Positions 32,477 through 40,329 of a stretch of DNA of 64,000 nt are shown here, one piece after another; positions within the stretch are counted from its first letter, which is position 1, and each line of letters opens with the position of its first letter. The DNA comes from Tessaracoccus rhinocerotis (GTDB lineage Bacteria; Actinomycetota; Actinomycetes; Propionibacteriales; Propionibacteriaceae). The stretch covers positions 62,001-126,000 of the forward strand of contig NZ_VKKG01000003.1 in assembly GCF_007197885.1 (NCBI RefSeq). The letters are read 5' to 3'. The notes below the pieces were generated by a model that saw only the letters and a program-made list of their open reading frames with translations, ran no database searches and was not told the origin of the DNA. A program made the position numbers and the translations under genes.

Positions 32477-33095
32477 GGAACAGCACGACGGCGAACACCG
32501 CCGTCGCAGCCACGGCAACGGCCCGTTCGACGGCGCCGTCCAGCCTGCGTGCCGCCAGCCAGGCGAGCAGCGCCAGCCCCAGCACGCCAAGGCCCGACCA
32601 GTAGAGGATCGGCGTCGTGTCGGAGATCCGGACGATTCCGTGAGCGGCCTCGCCCACCGCGGTGGCCGGCAGGACGGCGGCCCCGACGCCCCGCAACCAA
32701 CGCGATCCGTTGCCCCGCAGCAGCCACACGGCCAGCCCCATGGCCACGCCGCTGACCATCCCGGCCGCACACCAGAACAGCACCATCCGCATGGACACTC
32801 CGTAGTCGCGCAGGGCAGTGGTGACGTAGTAGCCGACCATCGCGAGCGGTCCCGCCAGGGCCCCGAATACGATGTTGCTCCACAGCCGTCGTCCGACCAG
32901 CGCCAGCCCTCCGGCCAGCGCGACCACCGGCGTCGCAGAGTTGAACAGCGGTGAGATCGGTTCGGGCGCGACGGTCTGCCCGAAGGAGATCACCACTCCG
33001 GCGAGCAGGGCGGCGAGCAGCACCAGGCCCACGCGTCGGGCACCGGTGCCGGCGGGCTCGTTCGCGGGGGGCCCAGCGGTAGCGGCGGGGCTCAT
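32460..33095 (-). CDS. DUF6518-like integral membrane protein
   Basis: Protein of 211 residues with about seven hydrophobic helices (VGLVLLAALLAGVVISF, MVLFWCAAGMVSGVAMGLAV, and a C-terminal AVAVAATAVFAVVLFLIYGG). Segments such as PISPLFNSATPVVALAGG look like the actinobacterial DUF6518 family; that assignment comes from memory and the function is unknown. Its ATG overlaps the YaaA stop (ATGA), so it is translated by coupling with yaaA. Confidence 0.55.
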   Translation of the reverse strand: MSPAATAGPPANEPAGTGARRVGLVLLAALLAGVVISFGQTVAPEPISPLFNSATPVVALAGGLALVGRRLWSNIVFGALAGPLAMVGYYVTTALRDYGVSMRMVLFWCAAGMVSGVAMGLAVWLLRGNGSRWLRGVGAAVLPATAVGEAAHGIVRISDTTPILYWSGLGVLGLALLAWLAARRLDGAVERAVAVAATAVFAVVLFLIYGG

Positions 33096-33865
33096 CGCAC
33101 GAAGACCGGCTGGTCCTTGGTGGAGCGGGCGTCGTCGAGTTCGTAGCCGTCCGCGCTGAACTCGAACACCCGCGAGGGCGTCCTGGAGCGGTCCTTGACC
33201 AGCCAGGATGCCATCAGCCCGCGTGCCCGCTTGGCGTAGAAGGAGACGACTCGCGGCTCGCCGCTTGGGCCGCGGTCCTCGAAGCGGGGGCTGACGACGC
33301 GGACGCCGAGGCGCTCCGGGCGGATCACGCCGAAGTACTCGTTGGAGGCGAGGTTGACCACGACGTCGGCGCCGGGGGAGCAGTCGAGGTCACGCTTGAC
33401 CTGGTCTGTCACCTTGTCGCCCCACCACTCGTAGAGGTTCCGCCCCCGCGGGGTGGTGAGCCTGGTGCCCATCTCGAGGCGGTGCGGCTGGATCAGGTCC
33501 AGCGGCCGCAGCACCCCGTAGAGGCCGGAGAGGATGCGGATGGTCTTCTGCGCCTCGGTGAAGTCGCGCGCGTCGAAGGTATCGGGGGCCGCCAGACCCT
33601 GGTAGACGTCGCCGTTGAACGCCAGCACGGCTGCCCGGGCGTTCTTGGGGGTGTGCTCGGCGTCGAAGCTCGAGTACCGCTCGGCGTTGAGCGTGGCGAG
33701 CTCCTCGGAGATGTCCATCAGCCTGGAGATGTCCGCGGGCGACTTCTCGCGCATGATGCCGATCAGCTTCTCCGACTCCGCGACCAGACGCGGCTCCGAG
33801 TGCTTGCGGGTGGCCGGCTTCGTCTCGAAGTCCAGTGACTTCGCGGGCGAGAGGAGGATCAGCAT
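33092..33865 (-). CDS. yaaA: YaaA-family peroxide stress protein
   Basis: Protein of 257 residues of the DUF328/UPF0246 family. In E. coli YaaA limits free iron and DNA damage during peroxide stress and has a DNA-binding fold. Family blocks are MLILLSPAKSLDFE at the N-terminus, FNGDVYQGL, LSGLYGVLRPLDLIQPHRLEMGT and VVNLASNEYF. The start is confirmed by TATGAT 6 bases upstream (leaderless). It forms a two-gene unit with the DUF6518-like membrane protein through an ATGA overlap. Confidence 0.92.
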   Translation of the reverse strand: MLILLSPAKSLDFETKPATRKHSEPRLVAESEKLIGIMREKSPADISRLMDISEELATLNAERYSSFDAEHTPKNARAAVLAFNGDVYQGLAAPDTFDARDFTEAQKTIRILSGLYGVLRPLDLIQPHRLEMGTRLTTPRGRNLYEWWGDKVTDQVKRDLDCSPGADVVVNLASNEYFGVIRPERLGVRVVSPRFEDRGPSGEPRVVSFYAKRARGLMASWLVKDRSRTPSRVFEFSADGYELDDARSTKDQPVFVR

Positions 33866-33871
33866 CCGACG

Positions 33872-33877
33872 ATCATA
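33872..33877 (-). promoter_or_regulatory. Putative -10 element for yaaA
   Basis: TATGAT on the minus strand, close to the TATAAT consensus, ends 6 bases before the ATG at 33865. Confidence 0.5.
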
Positions 33878-33971
33878 CGGAATGTCCGTGGGGCGCGCGA
33901 GGCTCCCTCCGGTTGGGACGGCCCCGAAGGTGGGACGGGCGGGTACGGCCGGAATCCGGGCGGCGGCGGCC

Positions 33972-34631
33972 CTACGCGCCGGGTGCCGAGATGGCGGCGC
34001 TCAGCCGGCCGTGCGAGCCGGCCAGGTGCTCTTCGAGGACCCCGCGGAAGGTTTGCCAGTCACCGTCCTCGGCCAGTTTCAGTAGCAGGGTGTGGTCCTC
34101 GAACGAGGGGTGCAGGTCCGCGTCCTGGGCGTTCGTGATGTCCAGCAGAGTCGCGAAGGTGGGCATGTACCTGTGCCACAGCGACAGCAGCCGGCTGTTG
34201 CCGGAGATCTCGTAGAAGCGGGTGTGGAACTCGAGGTCGGCCTGTGCGTAGCCGCGTCGATTCCCGGTCTCGGCGTGGCGGGCCATCTCCACCAGGACGC
34301 CTCGTGGCCCGTCCCACTCGGCTGCCCCGCCGCGGGAGATGGCGAGTTCGCAGGCGAGGTGCTCGGCGGCCTTGCGGATCTCGTAGAGCTCGTCGACGTC
34401 GGCCTGTCCGAACGACTTGGTGAAGTAGCCGCGCCGACGGGACTCGAGCAGTCCCTCGGCCAGCAGTGTGCGCAGCGCGTCCCGGACCGGGCCGCGGCTG
34501 ATGCCGTGCTCACCGGCGAGGACGTCCTCCACCAGGTGCGTGCCCGCGGGCACGTCGCCCCGGACTATGCGTTCCCGCAGCAGGGTGGCCAACTGCTCTC
34601 CCAGTGCCACCGTCCGAACCGCTGTACTCAC
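33972..34631 (-). CDS. GntR-family (FadR/FCD-type) transcriptional regulator
   Basis: Repressor or activator of 219 residues. The N-terminal winged helix holds LRERIVRGDVPAGTHLVED and SRGPVRDALRTLLAEGLLE (about residues 18-65). The C-terminal FCD ligand domain shows the metal-site pattern DLEFHTRFYEISGN and later HRYMPTF and DHTLLLKLAEDG. Such FCD regulators usually sense sugar acids or carboxylates. GTG 34631 has an AGGAGGA ribosome binding site. It is divergent from the aldolase/TctCBA operon, which has a perfect palindrome at its promoter, the likely binding site. Confidence 0.92.
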   Translation of the reverse strand: MSTAVRTVALGEQLATLLRERIVRGDVPAGTHLVEDVLAGEHGISRGPVRDALRTLLAEGLLESRRRGYFTKSFGQADVDELYEIRKAAEHLACELAISRGGAAEWDGPRGVLVEMARHAETGNRRGYAQADLEFHTRFYEISGNSRLLSLWHRYMPTFATLLDITNAQDADLHPSFEDHTLLLKLAEDGDWQTFRGVLEEHLAGSHGRLSAAISAPGA

Positions 34632-34673
34632 GGCTTCCTCCTCTCACGTGACCCAAACGTTATCCAAAGATGC

Positions 34674-34703
34674 TTGCACACAGCTTCGGCTCACGGCTAG
34701 GGT
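34674..34703 (+). promoter_or_regulatory. Promoter of the aldolase/TctCBA operon
   Basis: TTGCAC (34674-34679) and TAGGGT (34698-34703) are separated by 18 bases. The predicted transcription start, about 34710, falls inside the adjoining palindrome. Confidence 0.6.
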
Positions 34704-34706
34704 TTC

Positions 34707-34726
34707 GTCAACCGTTAACGGTTGAC
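34707..34726. promoter_or_regulatory. Perfect 20-bp palindromic operator
   Basis: GTCAACCGTTAACGGTTGAC is identical to its own reverse complement. It begins 4 bases after the -10 hexamer, where a bound repressor would block initiation. The divergent GntR/FCD gene makes that protein the obvious ligand. Confidence 0.75.
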
Positions 34727-34746
34727 CGACAACGAAGTGGGGTCCA

Positions 34747-35607
34747 ATGACAGCACCTGAAATCCTCTCGGCACTCACCACGCCGTTCACCGACGGCGAG
34801 GTGGACAGTGCCGCGATGCGTGCGAACCTGGACCGGCTCGTCACCCTCGTCGACGGGGTGTTCGTGGGCGGCACGACGGGGGAGTACCCGGCACTCACCA
34901 CGGCCGAGCACGGCTCACTCGTGGCCCAGGCCCTGGAGGTTTTCGGACCGCAGCGGGTGGTGGTGCACGTCGGTGCGCCCAGCACCCGTCAGGCGCTGGA
35001 GCTGACCAGGCAGGCCCGAGACCTCGGCGCCACCCGGTACGCGGCCATCACCCCGTACTACATCCCGGCCACGCCGCGCGGGATCCTGCGGCACTGGGCC
35101 GCCATCAACGAGGAGTGCGGCGGCGAGCTGTACGGCTACGTCTACCCCGACGTCGCCGTGACGGACCTCAAGCCGGCCGACCTGCCCGAGGTGCTGAAGT
35201 CGGGCATCGCAGGTATCAAGGTTTCTGACTCGGCCTCCAGGCGCGTCGTGGAGTACCTCGACAACGCCCCCGAGGGCTTCAAGCTGTGGTCCGGGAACGA
35301 CGCCGACGTCCCCGCCGTGATGCGGGCCGGTGGAACCGGCACCGTCTCCGGCGTGAGCGGCGCCACGCCTCGCCCGTGGGCCGCACTGCGAGACGCCATG
35401 CGCGACGGTGACGAGGCCGCCGCCGTGGCCGCACAGGCCGTGATCGCGCAGGTGGTGCCCGTGCTGGGCAGCAGCATCGCGAACCTCAAGCACGCCCTGC
35501 ACCTGCAGGGACTGGACAACGGCGAACCCTGCCGGATGTCCATCGACCAGCCCGACGGGCAAACCATGACCAGGATCGCCGCAGCCGTCGACCTGGCAAA
35601 CCAGTGA
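34747..35607 (+). CDS. DapA-family (dihydrodipicolinate synthase/N-acetylneuraminate lyase) aldolase, copy 1
   Basis: Class I aldolase of 286 residues with the DHDPS/NAL TIM barrel. GGTTGE (about 41-46) is the pyruvate-binding motif and the Schiff-base Lys is in GIAGIKVSDSAS (near 160). The tyrosine region reads LYGYVYPD instead of the YNxP typical of biosynthetic DapA. It probably cleaves or forms a 2-keto acid rather than making lysine. It heads an operon with TctCBA and a sialidase-fold protein, so it likely acts on an imported carboxylate or sugar acid. It is clearly paralogous to the aldolase at 43028 (both share the GAPS-RQA block and the following region). The ribosome binding site is weak (GTGGGG). 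Confidence 0.85.
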   Translation: MTAPEILSALTTPFTDGEVDSAAMRANLDRLVTLVDGVFVGGTTGEYPALTTAEHGSLVAQALEVFGPQRVVVHVGAPSTRQALELTRQARDLGATRYAAITPYYIPATPRGILRHWAAINEECGGELYGYVYPDVAVTDLKPADLPEVLKSGIAGIKVSDSASRRVVEYLDNAPEGFKLWSGNDADVPAVMRAGGTGTVSGVSGATPRPWAALRDAMRDGDEAAAVAAQAVIAQVVPVLGSSIANLKHALHLQGLDNGEPCRMSIDQPDGQTMTRIAAAVDLANQ

Positions 35608-35621
35608 TAAGGAGACACACC

Positions 35622-36575
35622 ATGAAGCGCAGAACTCTCATCGCAACCGTGGCCGCGGCCGCGCTCGCCCTCGGGGCGTGCAGCGGCGGTACCGGCGAGG
35701 AAGGTGGGGACAGCGAGTTCCCCACCAAGGACATCACCCTGATCGTCCAGGCCGCCGCCGGCGGCGGCTCCGACCTGTCGTCGCGAGCCCTCGCCACGGC
35801 CCTCGAGCCCATCCTCGGCGTCTCGATCGTCGTCGAGAACCGGCCCGGCGCGTCCGGTTCCACCGCCATGCTCCACGTCAAGGACCAGCCCGCCGACGGC
35901 TACACCATCGGCTTCGGCCCGGTGGAGATCGCGATGCTGGGGTCCATGAACTACGACGTCCACCCCAGCGACTACGACATGCTCGGGCAGATCATGCTCG
36001 GTCCCGGCGTCCTCTCGGTGCCGGCGGACAGCCCGTACAACACGCTCGAGGAGTTCGTCGCGGCCGCCCAGGACAAGGAGATGACCGTCGCCAACTCCGG
36101 CGCGGGCTCCATCTGGGAGCTCGCCGGGGCCAGCCTCGCCGACGAGACGGGCGCCCAGATCAAGCCGGTGCCGTTCGACGGCGGCGCTCCCGCCGTCGCG
36201 GCCGTGCTCGGTGGCCAGGTCGACGCAGCCGCCTCCGGTGTCAATGAGGTCAAGCAGAACCTGGCCGACGGCAAGCTCAAGGTGCTGGCCATCTTCCACT
36301 CCGAGCGCCACCCCGAGATCCCCGACGTGCCCACGGCAGCCGAGCAGGGCTACGACATCGAGATCGGTGGTTGGGGCGGCATCTACGCACCCAAGGGCCT
36401 GCCCGAGGACGTGCACGAGACGCTGGAGAGCGCCATCGCCGAGGCGGTCGAACAGGACTCCTACCAGGAGATCATCACGGGCAGCGGCAACCTCGTCGTC
36501 TACCGCGACTCCGCGGAGTTCACCGAGTTCGCCGAGTCCGAGGCGGAGCGGTTCGCAGGCCTGCTGGAGGGCTGA
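35622..36575 (+). CDS. tctC: TctC-type substrate-binding lipoprotein of a tripartite tricarboxylate transporter
   Basis: Periplasmic-type binding protein of 317 residues. The N-terminal signal ends in a lipobox (ALALGACSGG, Cys near 21), so it is a lipoprotein. DITLIVQAAAGGGSDLSSRA is the substrate-binding start of Bug/TctC proteins, followed by IVVENRPGASGSTAMLHV. Bug proteins bind dicarboxylates, tricarboxylates, nicotinate and similar acids. AAGGAG at 35609-35614 sets ATG 35622. It is followed by genes for the small and large membrane subunits. Confidence 0.93.
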   Translation: MKRRTLIATVAAAALALGACSGGTGEEGGDSEFPTKDITLIVQAAAGGGSDLSSRALATALEPILGVSIVVENRPGASGSTAMLHVKDQPADGYTIGFGPVEIAMLGSMNYDVHPSDYDMLGQIMLGPGVLSVPADSPYNTLEEFVAAAQDKEMTVANSGAGSIWELAGASLADETGAQIKPVPFDGGAPAVAAVLGGQVDAAASGVNEVKQNLADGKLKVLAIFHSERHPEIPDVPTAAEQGYDIEIGGWGGIYAPKGLPEDVHETLESAIAEAVEQDSYQEIITGSGNLVVYRDSAEFTEFAESEAERFAGLLEG

Positions 36576-36580
36576 CGACA

Positions 36581-37081
36581 ATGACCGAGTCCGAGGACCA
36601 GCCCGGCGTCGCCGACGGCGGCAGCGGCGTGGCCGCGACTGCCCCCGCGATGGAGAAGGTGGCGGCAGGGGTGGTCCTCGGCTTCGGCGTGCTGATGCTC
36701 GTCGGGGCGCGGGGCATCGCCCTGCGCAACGAGACGGGCGGAATCGACCCGCGGTGGTGGCCGACGGTGATCGCCGTCGGCATCATCGCCAGCGGGGTGT
36801 GGATGCTGGCCAACGCACTGCTGGGCGTATCGATCGACCGTGAGGTGGATCCGTCCCGGCGCAGGGGCTGGACCCAGATGCTCGCCACTGTCGGCGGTCT
36901 GGCGGTCGTGCTGGTGCTGTGGCACTTCGGGGTCACGTTCCTGTTGCTGGGGCCCCTGTTCCTGGTCGCGATCAACTGGATCTACGGCCTGCGGAAGTGG
37001 ACCTCGCTGCTGCTGTTCCCGGCCATCATCGCCACCCTGCTCTACCTGGTGTTCCGACTGCTGCTGAAGGTGCCGCTGTGA
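36581..37081 (+). CDS. tctB: TctB small membrane subunit of the tripartite tricarboxylate transporter
   Basis: Membrane protein of 166 residues with four helices (VAAGVVLGFGVLMLVGARGI, WWPTVIAVGIIASGVWMLAN, MLATVGGLAVVLVLWHFGVT, LLLFPAIIATLLYLVFRLLL), the architecture of TctB. The ATG lies 6 bases after the TctC stop, and its stop overlaps the TctA start (GTGA), so the three subunits are coupled. It assists the large TctA subunit in cation-driven uptake of a carboxylate. Confidence 0.9.
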   Translation: MTESEDQPGVADGGSGVAATAPAMEKVAAGVVLGFGVLMLVGARGIALRNETGGIDPRWWPTVIAVGIIASGVWMLANALLGVSIDREVDPSRRRGWTQMLATVGGLAVVLVLWHFGVTFLLLGPLFLVAINWIYGLRKWTSLLLFPAIIATLLYLVFRLLLKVPL

Positions 37082-38577
37082 ACCCCATCCTCGAAGGGCT
37101 GTCAGCCCTCGCCGAGCCGACGGCGATCCTGTGCTTCCTGATCGGGCTGGGCCTGGGCCTGCTCGTCGGGGTCTTCCCAGGCATCACCATCTCGATGGCC
37201 GTCGCGCTGGCCACCAGCTTCACCCTGACGCTGGAACCGGCCCAGGGTCTCGCGATGCTGCTCGCGATCTACGTCTCCGCCCAGTACGGGGACCGGATCC
37301 CCTCGATCCTCGTCAACACCCCCGGCACACCGGCCGCCGTCGCGACGACGCTCGACGGCTACCCCATGGCGCGCAAGGGCCAGGCCGGCCTCGCGCTGTC
37401 GATCTCGGCGATCGCGACCACGGTCGGCATCCTGATGTCGATGCTGGTCCTGGTCTTCCTGGCGCAACCCATCGCGGCGTTCGCGCTGCGGTTCGGGCCG
37501 TTCGAGATGTTCGCCCTGGTGTGCTTCGGCCTGACCGTCATCATCTCCATCGCCTCGAACTCCCTTGCCAAGGGCATCTTCGCCGGTCTGCTCGGCATAG
37601 CGCTGGCCATCATGGGCCTGGACCCCATCACGGGCGACGCCCGCTTCGCGTTCGGCCAGGCCGAGCTGACGGGCGGGTTCAACTTCATCGCCCTGATCAT
37701 CGGCCTGTTCGGGATCACCGAGGTCCTGGACCAGATCCTCACCCACCACGAGCACAAGATCAGGCCCATCTCCTCGCTGGGCCGCTGGTGGCCCACGAAG
37801 GGCGAGCTGAAGCGCGTCGCCAGGCCGATGGCCCAGTCCGGCGGCCTCGGGGTCCTCATCGGCGTCATCCCGGCCGCCGGCGGTGACATCGCCGGCCTCG
37901 TGGGATGGAACCGCGCGAAGGCTATCTCCAAGCACCCCGAGGAGTTCGGGAAGGGCTCCATCGAGGGGCTCGCGGGATCGGACACCGCCTCCAGCTCCAC
38001 GCTCGGCGGCGCCGTGACCACCACCTTGTCCCTCGGCATCCCGGGCGACTCGGTGATGGCCATCATGCTCGGCTCCATGATCATCTGGGGCATCCAGCCG
38101 GGCCCGTCGCTGTTCGAGCGCCGCCCGGACATCATCGTGACCATCGTCGCGATCATGCTGTTCGCCACCATCGCCTCCACCATCGTCAGCCTCCTGCGGA
38201 CCAAGGGCATGACCAAGCTGCTCGACCTCCAGCCGCAGTGGATCTGGGGCATCATCCTCGTGTTCTGCCTGGTGGGCACCTACGCCACCACCAACAACGT
38301 CCTCACCGCCGTCCAGATGCTGCTGTTCGGCCTCGTCGGACTGCTGCTGCGGCGGGTCGGCATCCCGGCCGGGCCGGTCGTGCTCGGATTCCTCCTGGGA
38401 CCGCTCGCCGAGGCGAACCTCCGCCGGGCGATGCTCATCGGCGAGCCGATCGAGTTCCTCACCAACCGGCCCATCGCCACCGTGCTGCTGGCCCTGGCCA
38501 TCGGGTCCCTGTTCTGGCCGATCATCAGCAAGCGCCTGAAGAACCGGGCAGCCAGGCGCGCCCCCACGGCAGTCTGA
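37078..38577 (+). CDS. tctA: TctA large membrane subunit of the tripartite tricarboxylate transporter
   Basis: Polytopic permease of 499 residues with about 11 helices. Signature stretches are LVGVFPGITISMAVALA, YGDRIPSILVNTPGTPAAVA, the ALAIMGLDPITGDARFAFG block, GVIPAAGGDIAGLVGW and TTLSLGIPGDSVMAIMLG, all characteristic of the TctA/DUF112 family. GTG 37078 overlaps the TctB stop. Its own stop overlaps the start of the sialidase-like gene by one base, so the operon runs aldolase, TctC, TctB, TctA, sialidase-like. Confidence 0.95.
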   Translation: MNPILEGLSALAEPTAILCFLIGLGLGLLVGVFPGITISMAVALATSFTLTLEPAQGLAMLLAIYVSAQYGDRIPSILVNTPGTPAAVATTLDGYPMARKGQAGLALSISAIATTVGILMSMLVLVFLAQPIAAFALRFGPFEMFALVCFGLTVIISIASNSLAKGIFAGLLGIALAIMGLDPITGDARFAFGQAELTGGFNFIALIIGLFGITEVLDQILTHHEHKIRPISSLGRWWPTKGELKRVARPMAQSGGLGVLIGVIPAAGGDIAGLVGWNRAKAISKHPEEFGKGSIEGLAGSDTASSSTLGGAVTTTLSLGIPGDSVMAIMLGSMIIWGIQPGPSLFERRPDIIVTIVAIMLFATIASTIVSLLRTKGMTKLLDLQPQWIWGIILVFCLVGTYATTNNVLTAVQMLLFGLVGLLLRRVGIPAGPVVLGFLLGPLAEANLRRAMLIGEPIEFLTNRPIATVLLALAIGSLFWPIISKRLKNRAARRAPTAV

Positions 38578-39599
38578 TGCTGTTGTTCGAGCCGGCTCCC
38601 GGCATCCAGGTGCACGCCAGCTCGCTGCTGGTCAGGCCCTCCGGGGACCACGTCGTGGCCTGGTTCGCGGGCGCCCACGAGGGCTCCCCCGACAGCACGG
38701 TCCACGTCCTGACCTCCGACGACGCCACCATCCGGCCGATCGCCCCGGACGATGACCTCCCGCACTGGAACCCCGTGCTCGCCGACGGACCCGACGGGCG
38801 CACCTGGCTGTTCTTCAAGCGCGGGCACCGGATCGACGAGTGGACCACGTGGGTGTGCACGAGTGGTGACGGTGGCCACAGTTGGAGCGCGCCGACGGAG
38901 CTGGTGCCGGGCGACCGGTCCGGTGGCCGCGGCCCCGTGCGGCAGGCCCCACTACTGCTGGGTGGGCTATGGCTCGCGCCCGGCTCCGTCGAGGTCTGGG
39001 AGCCGCCGAGGTGGGACTCCTTCCTGGACGTGAGCAGCGACGGCGGACTGACCTGGGAGCAGGTGCCGCTGCCGCTGGACCACTCCGCGGTGCGGGGCGC
39101 CGGCTGCATCCAGCCCTCCCTAGTTGTGCTGCCCGATGCCCGACTGGTGGTCCTGACCCGCAGCAGCGGCGGCTCGGTCCACCGAAGCGTGACCCGGGAC
39201 CCGTACTCGTGGCCGACGCTGCAGCCGAGCACCCTGCCGAACAACAACAGCGGGATCGCTGCGGCGGCGCTGGCCGACGGCCGCATCGTCGTGTGCCACA
39301 ACGACGCCTCCGATGACTGGGGTGCGCGTTCACGCCTGGTCCTGTCGGAGTCCCGGGATGCTGGAGAGTCATGGCGGCAGGTCGCCGTGGTCGTCGACGG
39401 CGCCGTCGGTGGGCCTGCGGCACCCACAGGCACAGGTGCTCCTTCCGCGGCCGCGGCGACCGGGGTGGTCACCACAGGTGAGGGCGAGTACTCCTACCCC
39501 TCGATGCAGGTCGTGCGATCGGACCTGTGGATCACCCACACCGTCGAGCGCAGGAGCATCGCACTGCATCGGGTCGCTCTCGCGAGCATCACCAACTGA
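38577..39599 (+). CDS. Sialidase-fold (BNR/Asp-box) protein in the transporter operon
   Basis: Protein of 340 residues without signal peptide, hence probably cytoplasmic. Asp-box motifs are visible: SGDGGHSW (about 97-104), SSDGGLTW (about 153), SRDAGESW (about 259). HWNPVLADGPDGRTWLFFKR resembles the BNR beta-propeller family annotated as exo-alpha-sialidase. A true sialidase would normally be secreted and carry an arginine triad; I cannot confirm the triad. It could instead hydrolyse or rearrange an imported uronate-like compound. It overlaps the TctA stop by one base (TGATG) and is the last gene of the operon. Confidence 0.7.
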   Translation: MLLFEPAPGIQVHASSLLVRPSGDHVVAWFAGAHEGSPDSTVHVLTSDDATIRPIAPDDDLPHWNPVLADGPDGRTWLFFKRGHRIDEWTTWVCTSGDGGHSWSAPTELVPGDRSGGRGPVRQAPLLLGGLWLAPGSVEVWEPPRWDSFLDVSSDGGLTWEQVPLPLDHSAVRGAGCIQPSLVVLPDARLVVLTRSSGGSVHRSVTRDPYSWPTLQPSTLPNNNSGIAAAALADGRIVVCHNDASDDWGARSRLVLSESRDAGESWRQVAVVVDGAVGGPAAPTGTGAPSAAAATGVVTTGEGEYSYPSMQVVRSDLWITHTVERRSIALHRVALASITN

Positions 39600-39613
39600 T
39601 GCGCATCGCCCCC

Positions 39614-39642
39614 TTGCCGGGGTGGGCATGCCGACTTACGCT
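39614..39642 (+). promoter_or_regulatory. Putative promoter of the hemerythrin-like gene
   Basis: TTGCCG (39614-39619), a 17-base spacer and TACGCT (39637-39642) give a sigma-70-type promoter starting near 39649. Confidence 0.45.
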
Positions 39643-39684
39643 GTGAAGCGTGGGCGCAGGGGGTGCCCCTGAATGGAGGCAATG

Positions 39685-40329
39685 ATGCCCTGCGACGCCA
39701 GCGGTATGGCCGAGATCCACCGCTTCTTCAAGTCATCCTTCGGGGAGGGTGGTGACCTCGTGGGTCGCGTCAGGCAGGGTGATGCTGCCCACGCCGACCG
39801 GGTGGGGGCCCACCTCCACGCACTCTCGCGGTCCCTGCACGCTCACCACGAGTTCGAGGACGAGCGGATGTGGGACCCGCTGGTCCAACGGGCACCGGGT
39901 TGCACCCTCCACGTTGACCGGATGAGGCAGCAGCATGCGGAGATGCTCCTCCATCTCGAGGCACTCGATGCCGCGCTGCCAGCCTGGCGCAGCAGTGGCC
40001 GGGCCTCCGAGGCGGATCCGGTCCTCGAAGCGCTTGTCGGCATCAACGCCGCGCTCGCTGTGCACCTGCCCGACGAGGAGGGCAACGTCGTGCCGGTGAT
40101 GGAAGAGGTGTTCGTGCAGAAGGTGATGGATGACGCCTCCGCCCACGGGCGCAGGGCCACGCCCAGAGGTTACGCATTCCCGATGCTGGGGCAGATCCTG
40201 GCGGCGCAGCCAGACGGTGGGGACGAGTGGCTGCGCAAGCACCTGCCCCCGCCGGTCCGTTGGGTCTGGCGCGGATTCGGCAGGCGCAGGTACGAGTCCT
40301 ACCGGCGTGAACTGCTGGAATCGAGCTGA
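39685..40329 (+). CDS. Hemerythrin-like domain protein
   Basis: Protein of 214 residues. The N-terminal 150 residues form a four-helix hemerythrin HHE fold with likely iron ligands in MAEIHRFFKS, HAHHEFEDERMWD, MRQQHAEM and HLPDEEGNVVP. Such domains bind oxygen, nitric oxide or iron. The C-terminal 60 residues are basic and aromatic (PVRWVWRGFGRRRYESYRR). ATG 39685 is preferred because GGAGG at 39675-39679 is well placed; ATG 39673 would overlap that site. The 3' end overlaps the convergent MFS gene by 31 bases. Confidence 0.8.
   Translation: MPCDASGMAEIHRFFKSSFGEGGDLVGRVRQGDAAHADRVGAHLHALSRSLHAHHEFEDERMWDPLVQRAPGCTLHVDRMRQQHAEMLLHLEALDAALPAWRSSGRASEADPVLEALVGINAALAVHLPDEEGNVVPVMEEVFVQKVMDDASAHGRRATPRGYAFPMLGQILAAQPDGGDEWLRKHLPPPVRWVWRGFGRRRYESYRRELLESS

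Noticed and set aside
38577-39599. Calling the gene a secreted sialidase (neuraminidase)
   Set aside because: It lacks a signal peptide and I could not verify the arginine triad; only the Asp-box fold is supported.
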